From Streptomyces sp. H39-S7 (GTDB lineage Bacteria > Actinomycetota > Actinomycetes > Streptomycetales > Streptomycetaceae), in NCBI RefSeq assembly GCF_027158205.1, contig NZ_JAPVLU010000004.1:148868-212867 (forward strand): a stretch of DNA of 64,000 nucleotides. Reading direction: 5' to 3'. The notes under the pieces were generated by a model that saw nothing but the letters and a program-made list of their open reading frames with translations, did not search any database and was not told the origin of the DNA. Below are positions 41,620 to 51,136 of the stretch, in pieces (the first letter of the stretch is position 1; the number at the start of each line of letters is the position of its first letter). The translations under genes were made by a program, and so were the position numbers.

Positions 41620-42159
41620 TCAGGCCTTGTACATCTCCACCATCGGCGGGTGGCCGTTCCAGGTGCAGAAGACCGACGAGGTGGCGGCGCCCCCGGTGAA
41701 GTCCACCCGGATCCACTCGTCCAGCTTCCAGACCTTCATCTCCCAGCCCGAGTCGGGAGTCGCCGAGACGAGGGTGGCCGAGGACGGCCCGAGGTCCAGC
41801 ACGACGCGGCCGCCGGTGACCTTGTAACTGTGCACATTGCCCGTGGTGTTGCTGGTGGAGGCGTCGTGCGAGGCGCCGGGGGGCCGCACCGGCGGCGTGG
41901 ACGACGCCTTCGTCGCGGGCTTGGTGGTGGGCGGGGCGGTCGGCGAGGGCGACTTCGTGGACGGCGTCGGCTTCGGCCGGTGCGTGGAGGAGGCCACCGG
42001 CTGCGCCGAGGAGCCGGCGACGGCGTCGGAGACCGGGAGCGCGCGCGGCGGATCGTAGGCGGTACCGGTGAGCACGGAGTGCACCCCGAACCACGACATC
42101 GTCACCGCGGCGGAGGTCGCGAGCGTCCAGGCCCCGGCGTGAAGCAATCCTCGTTGCAT
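41620..42159 (-). CDS. Secreted/membrane-anchored protein with Pro/Thr/Ser linker
   Basis: This 179-aa protein has an N-terminal hydrophobic segment (GAWTLATSAAVTMSWFGVHSVL) acting as signal or anchor, a 60-residue linker rich in Pro, Thr, Ser and Lys, and a C-terminal beta-domain of about 75 residues (VHSYKVTGGRVVLDLGPSSATLVSATPDSGWEMKVWKLDEWIRVDFTGGAATSSVFCTWNG). No known family is recognised. AGGAT precedes the ATG. It is divergent from a two-component system with 180 bp between them, so could be a sensor accessory or target. Confidence 0.85.
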   Translation of the reverse strand: MQRGLLHAGAWTLATSAAVTMSWFGVHSVLTGTAYDPPRALPVSDAVAGSSAQPVASSTHRPKPTPSTKSPSPTAPPTTKPATKASSTPPVRPPGASHDASTSNTTGNVHSYKVTGGRVVLDLGPSSATLVSATPDSGWEMKVWKLDEWIRVDFTGGAATSSVFCTWNGHPPMVEMYKA

Positions 42160-42339
42160 CGGCACATCCTGCCGTACGCCCGTCCGGGCCGGGCCTTCGG
42201 CGCCCGGAACCTGTCCTGGCGTGCGCGAATACGTTCGAACGCGGGTGGGGCGGTCGGAGGAGCTGCTAAGGGGTGCGGCCGCGGAGGCGTAAGCGGACCG
42301 ACCCGTACCGCGTCCCCCGAATGGGCTACCGTGCGGGCC

Positions 42340-43029
42340 ATGGCAAGTGTGCTCGTGGTCGAGGACGACCAGTTCGTGCGCTCCGCCCTCATCCGGCACC
42401 TCACCGAGGCGGCCCACACCGTACGCAGTGTGGGCACGGCTCTGGAGGCGCTGCGCGAGGTGGCGCAGGTCGGTTTCGATGTCGTGATCCTGGATCTCGG
42501 CCTCCCCGACCTGGACGGGTCGGAGGCGCTGAAGATGCTGCGCGGGATCACCGACGTCCCGGTGATCATCGCCACCGCCCGTGACGACGAGGCGGAGGTG
42601 GTCAGGCTGCTCAACGCGGGCGCCGACGACTATCTCGTCAAGCCGTTCTCGGTCGAGCACCTGTCCGCCCGGATGTCCGCCGTGCTGCGCCGGGCACGCG
42701 GCCGGGAGGCCGCGCCCGACGAGACCGCGCTGCTCGCGGTCGGCGGGCTGCGGATCGACGTGCGCAGGCGGCGGGCGGAGCTCGACGGGGTGACGCTGGA
42801 CCTGACCCGCCGCGAGTTCGACCTGCTGGCCTTCCTCGCGGCGCGCCCCGGCGTCGTCGTGGCGCGCCGGGAACTGCTCGCCGAGGTGTGGCAGCAGTCC
42901 TACGGCGACGACCAGACGATCGACGTCCATCTGTCCTGGCTCCGTCGCAAACTGGGCGAAACCGCTGCCCGGCCGCGGTATCTGCACACGCTGCGCGGTG
43001 TCGGGGTGAAGCTGGAGCCACCCGCATGA
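42340..43029 (+). CDS. OmpR-family response regulator
   Basis: This 229-aa regulator has a receiver domain with phosphoacceptor D52 (VVILDLGLPDLDG), T and K of the active site in IATARDD and LVKPF, and a C-terminal winged helix (LTRREFDLLAFLAARPGVVVARRELLAEVW, TIDVHLSWLRRKLGE). The ATG at 42340 has no ribosome-binding site, but TACCGT lies about eight bases before it, so a leaderless mRNA is possible. The stop overlaps the start of the sensor kinase gene. The next gene downstream is a chitinase, though the kinase input is unknown. Confidence 0.93.
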   Translation: MASVLVVEDDQFVRSALIRHLTEAAHTVRSVGTALEALREVAQVGFDVVILDLGLPDLDGSEALKMLRGITDVPVIIATARDDEAEVVRLLNAGADDYLVKPFSVEHLSARMSAVLRRARGREAAPDETALLAVGGLRIDVRRRRAELDGVTLDLTRREFDLLAFLAARPGVVVARRELLAEVWQQSYGDDQTIDVHLSWLRRKLGETAARPRYLHTLRGVGVKLEPPA

Positions 43030-44420
43030 GGTGGCTGCTCGTCAAGGTGTGCCTGGCGGTGACCGCGATGGTCGTCGTCGCGTTCGCCGTCCCGCTGGGA
43101 CTGGTGGTCAAGGAGCTGGCCCGCGACCGGGCCTTCTCCAACGCCGAACGGCAGGCCGCCGCGATCGGCCCCGCGCTGGCCATCACCACCGACCGCGTCC
43201 AGCTGGAACGGGCGCTCGCGTCCACCCAGGCCGGCGCGGACGGCCGGATGGCGCTGCGGGTGCCGGCCACCGCCGGCTCCGCCCCGGTGGAGATCGGGAA
43301 GCACCGCTCCTCCAACGCCGCGATGGACGCCGCGTCCAGCCGCGGCCGGGCCTCCACCGTCGGGGTCCGCGGCGGATACGCGCTGCTGCAGCCGAACGCG
43401 GTCAGCTCGGGCACGGTCGCAGTCGTCGAGGTCTACGTGCCGGACAGCGACATCACCCGCGGCGTCGCCACCGCGTGGATGGTGCTGGCGGCGGTCGGCA
43501 TCGGGCTGATCGTCGGCTCGGTGGCCATCGCCGACCGGCTCGGCACCCGGATGGTGCGGCCGGCCGGCCGACTGGCGAACGCGGCGAACGCGCTGGGCCG
43601 CGGCGACCTCGGTGTACGGGTCTCGGAGGCCGGGCCGTCGGAACTGCGCTCGGTGGCGGTCGCGTTCAACGCCATGGCCGACCAGGTCGTCCAACTGCTC
43701 GCCAACGAGCGCGAGCTGGCCGCCGACCTCTCGCACCGGCTGCGCACCCCGCTCACCGTGCTCCGGCTCAACGCCGCCTCGCTCGGCAACGGGCCCGTCG
43801 CCGAGCAGACCCGCGAGGCCGTCGCACAGTTGGAGCGCGAGGTCGACACGATCATCCGCACCGCGCGCGAACAGCAGATCACCGCACCGGTCGTGGCCGG
43901 CTGCGACGCTGCCGAGGTGATCCGTGAGCGCATGGCGTTCTGGTCCGCCCTCGCGGAGGACCAGGGGCGCGAGGCGCGCACCGCGGGCGTGGACCGGCCG
44001 GTCCGGGTGCCGGTGGCGCGCGGCGAGCTGGCCGCCGCGCTCGACGCCATGCTCGGCAACGTCTTCCGGCACACCCCGGAGGGCGCCGCGTTCTCCGTGG
44101 ACATGCACAACGGCGAGGACGCCGTGATCGTGCTGGTCTCCGACGCCGGGACCGGCATCAAGGACCCCGCGGCCGCGCTGCGCCGCGGTCAGGGCGACGG
44201 CGGGCCGGGCTCCACGGGTCTGGGACTCGACATCGTGCGCCGGGTCGCCGAGTCCACCGGCGGCGACATCGCCATCGGCCACTCCGTGCTCGGCGGCACC
44301 GAGGTCCGGGTCTGGCTGGCGCTGCGTCCCGGCTCCGGCGACTCCGGCCGGGGTCACCGTGTGGCACGCCGCCGTCGCAGATCGGGACAGAAGTCCCGTG
44401 CCAGTGGTCTGAACCATTAA
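43026..44420 (+). CDS. Sensor histidine kinase
   Basis: This 464-aa membrane kinase has two membrane helices (about 5-28 and 150-170) enclosing a periplasmic-type loop of 120 residues, a HAMP domain (RLGTRMVRPAGRLANAANALGRGDLGVRVSEAG), a phosphoacceptor H237 in DLSHRLRTPL and an ATPase domain with N-box LDAMLGNVFRHTPEG, DAGTGIKD and GSTGLGLDIVRR. It is translationally coupled to the regulator (ATGA). The final residues overlap a DasR-like site that probably serves the downstream chitinase gene. The charged tail RRRRRSGQK is unusual. Confidence 0.93.
   Translation: MRWLLVKVCLAVTAMVVVAFAVPLGLVVKELARDRAFSNAERQAAAIGPALAITTDRVQLERALASTQAGADGRMALRVPATAGSAPVEIGKHRSSNAAMDAASSRGRASTVGVRGGYALLQPNAVSSGTVAVVEVYVPDSDITRGVATAWMVLAAVGIGLIVGSVAIADRLGTRMVRPAGRLANAANALGRGDLGVRVSEAGPSELRSVAVAFNAMADQVVQLLANERELAADLSHRLRTPLTVLRLNAASLGNGPVAEQTREAVAQLEREVDTIIRTAREQQITAPVVAGCDAAEVIRERMAFWSALAEDQGREARTAGVDRPVRVPVARGELAAALDAMLGNVFRHTPEGAAFSVDMHNGEDAVIVLVSDAGTGIKDPAAALRRGQGDGGPGSTGLGLDIVRRVAESTGGDIAIGHSVLGGTEVRVWLALRPGSGDSGRGHRVARRRRRSGQKSRASGLNH
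44403..44418. promoter_or_regulatory. DasR-like operator overlapping the kinase stop codon, upstream of a chitinase
   Basis: AGTGGTCTGAACCATT (44403-44418) matches 12 of 16 positions of the DasR consensus including TGGTCT and ACCA. It lies across the last codons of the sensor kinase gene and 128 bp upstream of the chitinase start. The rest of the 125-bp gap has no other recognisable structure. Confidence 0.6.
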
Positions 44421-44545
44421 CCCGCTCCGATCCCTCCCTTAAGGGCGCCATAAGAACCCCAACCCCCGCTGTGGTCAGGGCTTTTGTCCGTTCCGCCCGC
44501 GCTAGCGTCGTGCCGCACCCCGCCCCCCACGAAAGGCAGGCCGGT

Positions 44546-46024
44546 ATGGCCAGCACGCACCGCCGTCGACCCGGGCTCAAGACCAAAGCGATCGGTGGCC
44601 TCGTCGCCGTGGGAGTCGTGGCGGGAGGCGCCTTCGCGCTGGCCGGATCAGCGAGTGCCGCTCCGGTCGGCGCCGCCTACACCAAGACGAGCGGCTGGAC
44701 CGGCGGCTACACCGGCCAGTACGAGATCACCAACTCCTCGGACAAGGCGCTCGCCGGCTGGACCCTCTCGTTCGACCTGCCGGCCGGCACCACGCTGAGC
44801 TCGCTGTGGAACGGCAAGTTCACCGCGAACGGCCAGCACGTCACCGTGAAGCCGGAGAGCTGGAACGGCACCGTGGCGCCGGGCGCGAAGGTGAACGTCG
44901 GGTTCGTGGCGGCGTCCGGCGGCACCGCGGCCGACCCCGTCAACTGCCTGATCAACGACGCCAAGTGTTCGGTGGACAGCGGCCCGACCGCCACCCCGAG
45001 CGGCCGGCCGACCGTGACCGCGAGCCCGACCGCGACGCCGTCCCCGACGAGGACCGCGACGCCGACGCCCACGAAGACCAGCACGCCGACCCCCACGCCC
45101 ACCAAGACCGGCGGCACCACCACCCCGGTCGCCGGCGCGGGCTTCTCGCCGTACATCGACACCTCGCTGTACCCGGCCTACGACATGGTCGGCACCGCGA
45201 AGAGCACCGGCGTCAAGCAGTACAACCTCGCCTTCATCACCTCCGGCGGCGGCTGCACCCCCAAGTGGGGCGGCGTGACGGAGCTCGGCGCCGACTCGGT
45301 GGCCGGCCAGATAGGCGCGCTGCGGGCAGCCGGCGGCGACGTCCGCGTCTCGTTCGGCGGCGCGTCCGGCACCGAGCTGGGCACGGCCTGCTCGTCGGTC
45401 GCCGATCTGACGGCCGCCTACGGCAAGGCCGTCGACCAGTTCAAGCTGACCAAGGTCGACTTCGACATCGAGGGCGGCGCGCTGCCGGACACCGCGTCCA
45501 ACAGCCGTCGCGCGCAGGCCATCGCCGCGCTCCAGAAGAGCCACAGCGGCCTCGACGTCTCGTACACGCTCCCCGCGATGCCGACCGGTCTGACGCAGGA
45601 CGGCATCAACCTGCTGGCCAACGCCAAGAAGAACGGCGTGAACATCTCGACGGTCAACATCATGGCGATGGACTACGGACCCGCGTTCAACGGCGACATG
45701 GGCCAGTACGCGATCGACGGCGCCACCGCTACGCAGGCGCAGGTCAAGAGCGTGCTCGGACTGTCCGACGCGGCCGCCTGGAAGGCGGTGGCGGTCACCC
45801 CGATGATCGGTGTGAACGACGTCAACACCGAGATCTTCACGGTCGACGACGCGACGCAGCTGGTGAACTTCGCGAAGTCCAAGGGCCTGGGCTGGCTGTC
45901 GATGTGGTCCTCGACCCGTGACAAGCAGTGCCCCGGCGGCGCGAAGAACTACGCCGACGCGAGCTGCAGCTCGATCGTCCAGGGCGACCTGGCCTTCACG
46001 AAGGCGTTCGGCGCCTTCGGCTGA
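44546..46024 (+). CDS. Secreted GH18 chitinase with N-terminal CBM2
   Basis: This 492-aa secreted enzyme has a signal peptide (to SASA), an N-terminal CBM2 cellulose/chitin-binding module (about 40-145; GWTGGYTGQYEITNSSDKALAGW, WNGTVAPGAKVNVGF with Cys pair CLINDAKC), a Thr/Pro linker (about 150-200) and a GH18 domain (about 205-492). The catalytic motif is the DxxDxDxE-derived VDFDIEGGAL with E309, plus SFGGASG and the later MAMDYGPAF. The variant FDIEGG is typical of a chitinase subgroup in actinobacteria with endo-type or lytic activity on chitin. GAAAGGCAGG precedes the ATG. DasR control is suggested by the site upstream. Confidence 0.94.
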   Translation: MASTHRRRPGLKTKAIGGLVAVGVVAGGAFALAGSASAAPVGAAYTKTSGWTGGYTGQYEITNSSDKALAGWTLSFDLPAGTTLSSLWNGKFTANGQHVTVKPESWNGTVAPGAKVNVGFVAASGGTAADPVNCLINDAKCSVDSGPTATPSGRPTVTASPTATPSPTRTATPTPTKTSTPTPTPTKTGGTTTPVAGAGFSPYIDTSLYPAYDMVGTAKSTGVKQYNLAFITSGGGCTPKWGGVTELGADSVAGQIGALRAAGGDVRVSFGGASGTELGTACSSVADLTAAYGKAVDQFKLTKVDFDIEGGALPDTASNSRRAQAIAALQKSHSGLDVSYTLPAMPTGLTQDGINLLANAKKNGVNISTVNIMAMDYGPAFNGDMGQYAIDGATATQAQVKSVLGLSDAAAWKAVAVTPMIGVNDVNTEIFTVDDATQLVNFAKSKGLGWLSMWSSTRDKQCPGGAKNYADASCSSIVQGDLAFTKAFGAFG

Positions 46025-46052
46025 CCTGCCCCGACCTGATCGCGCACGCCCA

Positions 46053-46092
46053 CAGCGGCCCACCGGCGGAGCCTCCCGCCGGTGGGCCGCTG
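46053..46092. terminator. Strong bidirectional hairpin terminator
   Basis: A perfect 17-bp stem pairs CAGCGGCCCACCGGCGG (46053-46069) with CCGCCGGTGGGCCGCTG (46076-46092), between the convergent chitinase and bglC genes. Confidence 0.88.
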
Positions 46093-46144
46093 CCGTGCGA
46101 GGGGTCGCGACAGCACCCTCGAACCGCCGCACCCCCCGCGTCCG

Positions 46145-47602
46145 TTACGGAGCGTCGGGCTCCGTGATCTCACCCGTGCGGGCGACCTGGGCGTACCAGT
46201 GGGCGCTGGACTTCGGGATCCGCGTCTGGGTGGCGTAGTCCACGTACACCGCGCCGAACCGCTTGCTGTAGCCGTAGGACCATTCGAAGTTGTCCATCAG
46301 CGACCACAGGAAGTAGCCGCGGACATCGGCGCCGTCCGCGATCGCGCGGTGCACGGCGGCGAGGTGGCCGCGCAGGTAGTCGATCCGCCGGGGGTCGTTG
46401 ACCGTGCCCTCGGGGGAGACGTAGTCGTCGAAGGCGGCGCCGTTCTCAGTGACCATCAGCGGCAGGCCGGGGTTCTCCTCGGCCATGCGCCGCAGCAGGT
46501 CGTACAGCCCGCTGGCGTCGACCGCCCAGCTCATCGCCGTGGTCTCGCCGGGCGGGAGGTGGAAGGCGACCTGCTCGGAGCCGGGCCACGGGGAGTGCGC
46601 GCTGGCGCCGTGGCCGTCGAAGCGGGTGGCGTCGGCCCCGTCCTGCACGGGCAGCGGGCCCGAGACGACCGTCGGCGTGTAGTAGTTGATGCCCAGCAGG
46701 TCGATGGGGCGGGAGATCTCGGCGAGGTCGCCGTCGTGGACCAGCGCCTGCCAGTCCACGAGGTGCGCGGTGTCCTCGAGCAGGTCCGCCGGGTACCCGC
46801 CGTGCAGGATCGGCCCGGTGAAGACCCGGTTGCCGACGGCGTCGATCCGGCGCGCGGCGTCCAGCGCCGCGGGCGACTGGTCGAGCGGGCGCACCTGGTG
46901 GAGATTGAGGGTGATCGAGGTCTGCGCGGTAGCGGGGAGTATGGAGCGCAGAGCCCCGATCGCCCGGCCATGGGCGAGATTGAGATGGTGGGCCGCCTTC
47001 AGGGCGGCGTCGGGCTCGGTACGGCCGGGTGCGTGCACCCCGGAGCCGTAGCCCAGGAACGCCGAGCACCACGGCTCGTTGAGGGTGGTCCAGTACGGGA
47101 CGCGGTCGCCGAGGGCGCTCGCCATGATCGCGGCGTACTCGGCGAACCGCTCGGCGGTGTCGCGCACGGTCCAGCCGCCGACCTCCTCCAGATCCTGCGG
47201 CAGGTCCCAGTGGTAGAGGGTCGCGACCGGGGTGATCCCCTTGTCGAGCAGCTCGTCGGCGAGCGCGCGGTAGAAGTCCAGGCCGCGCTGGACGGCGGGC
47301 CCCCGGCCGGTGGGCTGGACCCGCGACCAGGAGACGGAGAAGCGGTAGGCGCCCAGGCCGAGGTCGGACATCAGGGCGACGTCGTCACGGAACCGGTGGT
47401 AGTGGTCGGCCGCGATGTCACCGGTGTCGCCGTTGTGGACCCGGCCCGGGGTGTGGCTGAAGGTGTCCCAGATGGAGGGCGTGCGGCCGTCTTCGGCCAC
47501 GGCACCCTCGATCTGGTAGGCGGCGGTGGCCGCGCCCCAGACGAAGCCGGGCGGAAAGCGGAGCAGACCGGTGGATGCGGTCTCGGGACGGACAGCGGTC
47601 AT
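46145..47602 (-). CDS. bglC: GH1 beta-glucosidase (cellobiose hydrolysis)
   Basis: This 485-aa cytosolic enzyme splits cellobiose and short cello-oligosaccharides to glucose. It has the GH1 barrel with acid/base E176 in TLNEPW and nucleophile E386 in VTENGAAF; the N-terminal [15 protein letters not shown] and C-terminal [18 protein letters not shown] are standard signatures. No signal peptide is present, which fits hydrolysis of imported sugars. It is the last gene of the cebEFG-bglC operon, 54 bp after cebG. No separate CebR box is seen in front of it. Confidence 0.94.
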   Translation of the reverse strand: MTAVRPETASTGLLRFPPGFVWGAATAAYQIEGAVAEDGRTPSIWDTFSHTPGRVHNGDTGDIAADHYHRFRDDVALMSDLGLGAYRFSVSWSRVQPTGRGPAVQRGLDFYRALADELLDKGITPVATLYHWDLPQDLEEVGGWTVRDTAERFAEYAAIMASALGDRVPYWTTLNEPWCSAFLGYGSGVHAPGRTEPDAALKAAHHLNLAHGRAIGALRSILPATAQTSITLNLHQVRPLDQSPAALDAARRIDAVGNRVFTGPILHGGYPADLLEDTAHLVDWQALVHDGDLAEISRPIDLLGINYYTPTVVSGPLPVQDGADATRFDGHGASAHSPWPGSEQVAFHLPPGETTAMSWAVDASGLYDLLRRMAEENPGLPLMVTENGAAFDDYVSPEGTVNDPRRIDYLRGHLAAVHRAIADGADVRGYFLWSLMDNFEWSYGYSKRFGAVYVDYATQTRIPKSSAHWYAQVARTGEITEPDAP

Positions 47603-47656
47603 ACGGGGGCACTCCAAAGGATGAGTGTGGGGAGGGGCGGTGGGCCGGCGGGAGGG

Positions 47657-48574
47657 TCAGCTCTTGACCGCGCCGGCGGTGATGCCGCCCACGATGTGTT
47701 TGCCGAGCAGGGCGAAGACCAGCAGCAGCGGCACGGTCGCGATCAGCGCACCGGTCAGCACGACCGCGTGGTCGATGGTGTGGTCGCCGGAACCCAGTCC
47801 GGCCAGCGCCACCTGCACGGTGGGGTTCTGTTGGTTCAGTGCGATGAACGGCCAGAAGAAGTCGTTCCAGGACTGGACGAAGACCAGCATCCCCAGCACC
47901 GCCATGGCCGGCCGGGCGATCGGGAAGACCACGTGCCAGACGATCCGCAGGCTGTGCGCCCCGTCCACCCGGGCCGCCTCGATCAGCTCGATCGGCAGGG
48001 CCTCGGCGAGGAACTGCCGCATGAAGAACACCCCGAAGGCCGCCACCAGCGACGGCAGGATGACCGACTGCAGTTGGCCCACCCACCCCAGATCGGTGAT
48101 GATCTGGTAGAGCGGAATCACGCTGAGCTGCGGCGGGATCGTCATCGTCGCGACGACGAGGGTCAGCAGCCCGTTGCGGCCCCGGAAGCGCAGCTTCGCG
48201 AAGGCGAAGCCGGCCAGCGTGGCGAACAGCACCGTGCTGAGCGAGACGAACCCGGCCACGATGGTGGAGTTGATCAGCGCCTGGCCCATGTGGACCTGGT
48301 CCCAGGCGATCTTCAGGTTGTCGATCAGATGGCTGCCGGGCAGCAGCTCGGTCGGCGGCTGCACGATCTCGGTGTCGGTGCTGGAGGCCGCGACGATCGT
48401 CCAGTACAGCGGGAAGAGCGAGACCAGCGCGGCGAAGACCAGGACCGCGTACGTGACGGGCCCCGCGTGGTCCTGCCGTCCGGCACGGGCCCGGAAGCGC
48501 CGCCGTTTGGGCGGGGGAGCGGCGGAACCGGGCCCCGCCCGGCGCGCGCTGCGGTCGGCGACTGCGTGTGCCAT
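47657..48574 (-). CDS. cebG: Cellobiose/cellotriose ABC transporter permease
   Basis: This 305-aa permease has six membrane helices and the EAA motif (LIEAARVDGAHSLRIVWHVVFPIARPAM), which contacts the ATPase. The charged N-terminus is about 35 residues. It starts three bases after cebF. In Streptomyces the CebEFG importer uses the shared ATPase MsiK, encoded elsewhere, and no ATPase gene is present here, in line with that. Confidence 0.94.
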   Translation of the reverse strand: MAHAVADRSARRAGPGSAAPPPKRRRFRARAGRQDHAGPVTYAVLVFAALVSLFPLYWTIVAASSTDTEIVQPPTELLPGSHLIDNLKIAWDQVHMGQALINSTIVAGFVSLSTVLFATLAGFAFAKLRFRGRNGLLTLVVATMTIPPQLSVIPLYQIITDLGWVGQLQSVILPSLVAAFGVFFMRQFLAEALPIELIEAARVDGAHSLRIVWHVVFPIARPAMAVLGMLVFVQSWNDFFWPFIALNQQNPTVQVALAGLGSGDHTIDHAVVLTGALIATVPLLLVFALLGKHIVGGITAGAVKS

Positions 48575-48577
48575 GGG

Positions 48578-49588
48578 TCAGCCCCCCAGCTTCCTGCGGT
48601 TCACCCGCGTGATGATCAGTTGGATGGCACCCACGAGCAGGAGGATCAGGAGCATGACCCACGCGACGGCCGACGCCTGTCCGAGCGCCCCGTTCTGCCA
48701 GCCCTTCTCGTACATGTAGAGGCTGAGCGTCTGGTACTGGTGCGCCGATCCGCCGCTGACGCCCAGACCGCCGCCGAACAGCATCGGTTCGCCGAACAGC
48801 TGGGTCGCCCCGATCGTCGAGACGATGATCGTGAACAGGATCGTGGGACGGATCGAGGGGATGGTGATGTTGATGAACTGCCGCCAGCGCGAGGCCCCGT
48901 CGAGCGCGGCCGCCTCGTACAGATCGCCCGGCACGGCCTGCATCGCCGCGAGGTAGATCAGCGCGTTGTACCCCGTCCAGCGCCAGGTGACGATCGTCGA
49001 GATGGCGATCTGGGACGGCCACTTGTCGGCCTCCCACTGGATGTGGTCCACCCCGAAGTGGCTCAGCAGCTGGTTGACCATCCCGTAGTCCGGGTTGAAG
49101 AGCTGCACGAAGACCAGCGAGGCCGCCGCGATCGACGTCGCGTACGGGGCCAGCACCGCCACCCGGAAGAACCCGCGCCCCCGGAGCTTGTAGTTCAGGA
49201 GATGGGCCAGGCCCAGCGCCATCAGCAGCTGCGGGACGGTGGAGATCACCCCCAGCGAGAACGTGTTGCGCAGCGCGTTCCAGAAGAACTCGCTGTCCCA
49301 CAGCCGGGTGTAGTTGTCGAAGCCGCGCCACTGCGCGGAGCCGCCCAGTTCGACCTGGTGGAACGAGAGCCAGCCCGTGTAGATCAGCGGGAAGAGCCCG
49401 AAGGCGGCGAAGCAGATGAAGAAGGGGGCGATGTACGCGTACGGCGTCGCCTTGAGGTCCAGGCGGTACAGCCGCGAGCGCCAGGAGGGGCCGGCGGGGG
49501 AGCCGGGAGTGCCCGGCGGTGCGGAGGCGGGGACGGGCCGGGCCGGCGGCGGACTGCCGTCGGCCGACGCCCTGACGGAGGTGGCCAC
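48578..49588 (-). CDS. cebF: Cellobiose/cellotriose ABC transporter permease
   Basis: This 336-aa permease has six membrane helices and an EAA motif (LYEAAALDGASRWRQFINITIPSIRPTI). I chose the GTG at 49588 (AAGGA about ten bases upstream); the in-frame sequence further upstream has no matching site. A long Pro/Ala-rich N-terminal tail of about 35 residues precedes the first helix. It is separated from cebE by a strong hairpin. Confidence 0.92.
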   Translation of the reverse strand: MATSVRASADGSPPPARPVPASAPPGTPGSPAGPSWRSRLYRLDLKATPYAYIAPFFICFAAFGLFPLIYTGWLSFHQVELGGSAQWRGFDNYTRLWDSEFFWNALRNTFSLGVISTVPQLLMALGLAHLLNYKLRGRGFFRVAVLAPYATSIAAASLVFVQLFNPDYGMVNQLLSHFGVDHIQWEADKWPSQIAISTIVTWRWTGYNALIYLAAMQAVPGDLYEAAALDGASRWRQFINITIPSIRPTILFTIIVSTIGATQLFGEPMLFGGGLGVSGGSAHQYQTLSLYMYEKGWQNGALGQASAVAWVMLLILLLVGAIQLIITRVNRRKLGG

Positions 49589-49689
49589 GAGTGGCGTCCT
49601 TCCCGGTCGGGTCGATCGGTCGGTCTCGGTGGATCGGGGCCGGTCCCGGTCGGGACCGTCGGCCACGACCGGATCAGCGTCGTGAAGGC

Positions 49690-49726
49690 GGGCCGCCCGG
49701 CAGGAGTGGTCACTGCCGGGCGGCCC
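49690..49726 (-). terminator. Intercistronic hairpin between cebE and cebF
   Basis: A perfect 14-bp stem pairs GGGCCGCCCGGCAG (49690-49703) with CTGCCGGGCGGCCC (49713-49726), starting seven bases after the cebE stop codon. Such a hairpin may partially terminate transcription or stabilise the binding-protein mRNA so that cebE is made in excess over the permeases. Confidence 0.7.
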
Positions 49727-49732
49727 GGCCGG

Positions 49733-51073
49733 CTACTGGTCGATCTTGTCCTTGACCAACGCCTGCACGTTGGACCACGCCTTGTCCTTGGACGTGCCGT
49801 GCTGCTCGATGTCGAGGATCCCGTTGTCGGTGATGTAGGTCTTCACCTGGCCGTCGTAGCGGCCGATCGGGGCCGGGGTGACGCCCTTGGCGGTCGCCGT
49901 GTACACCTTGCCGACCGGCGCGGTGCCGAAGTACGGGTTGGTCGCGCCCGTCACGGTCGGCGAGTCGAGGCCTGCCTTGGTGGACGGGATGTTGCCGTTC
50001 TTGGCGAACACCTTCGCCTGCTGCTCGGCCGCGGTCAGCCAGGCGGCCAGCGCGGTCGCCTCGGCGGTGTGCTTGCCCGCCTTGGGAACGGACAGGAAGG
50101 CACCGCCCCAGTTACCGGCCTCGGGCGCGGCGGCGATGTCCCACTTGGCCGCGTTGGCCGGGCCGCCCTGCTCCTTGATGATGCCGGTCATCCAGCTCGG
50201 GCAGGCGATCGTGGCGAACTTGGAGTTCTTGAACGCCGCGTTCCAGGTGCCCTTGTCGTCGAACTGCCGCAGCTTGCCGCTCAGGCCCTGCTGCGCCGCT
50301 TCCACGGCCAGGTCCCAGGCCTTCTTCACACCCGGGCTGCTGTCGTAGATCAGCTTGCCCTGATCGTCGGAGTACTGCTGCGCCTGGCTGGAGACCACGG
50401 CGTTGAAGACACCGCTGGCGGAGTCGGTGAAGGACACCCCGGCCGGGGCCTTGGCCTTGAACTGCTTCCCGACCGCTATGTACTTGGTCCAGTCGCCCGC
50501 CCACAGCGCGGCGACGGCCTCGCGGTCGGCCGGCAGACCGGCCTGCTGAAACAGGTCCTTGCGGTAGCAGACCGCCATCGGGCCGACGTCGGTGCCGAGC
50601 CCGATCACCTGACCGCTCTTCGTGGTGGCCTGCTTCTCCTTCCAGTCCAGCCACTTGGTGGTGTCGACCCCGTTGGCCTTGCCGAGGTCGATGAACTTGT
50701 CGCCCAGCGTGGCGGTCGCCTCGGCGATGAAGCCGACCTCGATCGCCTGGATGTCGGCCAGGCCGCTGCCCTGGGACAGGTGCAGCTTGAGCGCGTCCCA
50801 GTACTTCTGGCCGTCGGCGACGTTGTCCTCGACGATCGTGATGTTCGGGTGCAGCTTGTGGTACTCCGAGAACAGGGCCGCGCCCGTCTTGTCGTCGTAG
50901 CCGAACGAGCCGAAGTCGCCGACGTGCAGCGTGATGTTCTCGGTGCCCGCGTTCTCCTTCTTGCCCGAGTCCGAGTCGCTGCTGCAACCGGTGATCAGGG
51001 TCGCGCAGGCCGCGAGCCCCGCGACCGCGATCAGGGCGGTTCTGCGGGCACGAGTGCCGCTGGAAGTGCGCAT
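49733..51073 (-). CDS. cebE: Cellobiose/cellotriose-binding lipoprotein
   Basis: This 446-aa ABC substrate-binding protein has a lipoprotein signal with lipobox LITGC (Cys30) and a family 1 periplasmic-binding fold (LHVGDFGSFGYDD, SEYHKLHPNITIVEDNVADGQKYW, GSGLADIQAIEVGF, and the later GTWNAAFKNSKFATIACPSWMTGII). Its place in the ceb operon and the CebR box upstream make cello-oligosaccharides the likely substrate. The ATG at 51073 has AAGGAG six bases upstream. Confidence 0.94.
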   Translation of the reverse strand: MRTSSGTRARRTALIAVAGLAACATLITGCSSDSDSGKKENAGTENITLHVGDFGSFGYDDKTGAALFSEYHKLHPNITIVEDNVADGQKYWDALKLHLSQGSGLADIQAIEVGFIAEATATLGDKFIDLGKANGVDTTKWLDWKEKQATTKSGQVIGLGTDVGPMAVCYRKDLFQQAGLPADREAVAALWAGDWTKYIAVGKQFKAKAPAGVSFTDSASGVFNAVVSSQAQQYSDDQGKLIYDSSPGVKKAWDLAVEAAQQGLSGKLRQFDDKGTWNAAFKNSKFATIACPSWMTGIIKEQGGPANAAKWDIAAAPEAGNWGGAFLSVPKAGKHTAEATALAAWLTAAEQQAKVFAKNGNIPSTKAGLDSPTVTGATNPYFGTAPVGKVYTATAKGVTPAPIGRYDGQVKTYITDNGILDIEQHGTSKDKAWSNVQALVKDKIDQ

Positions 51074-51136
51074 TCCACTCTCCTTGTCCAGGGTGGTTCT
51101 GGCGTTCGATCTGACGTTCGTGTGACGACGAGATTG

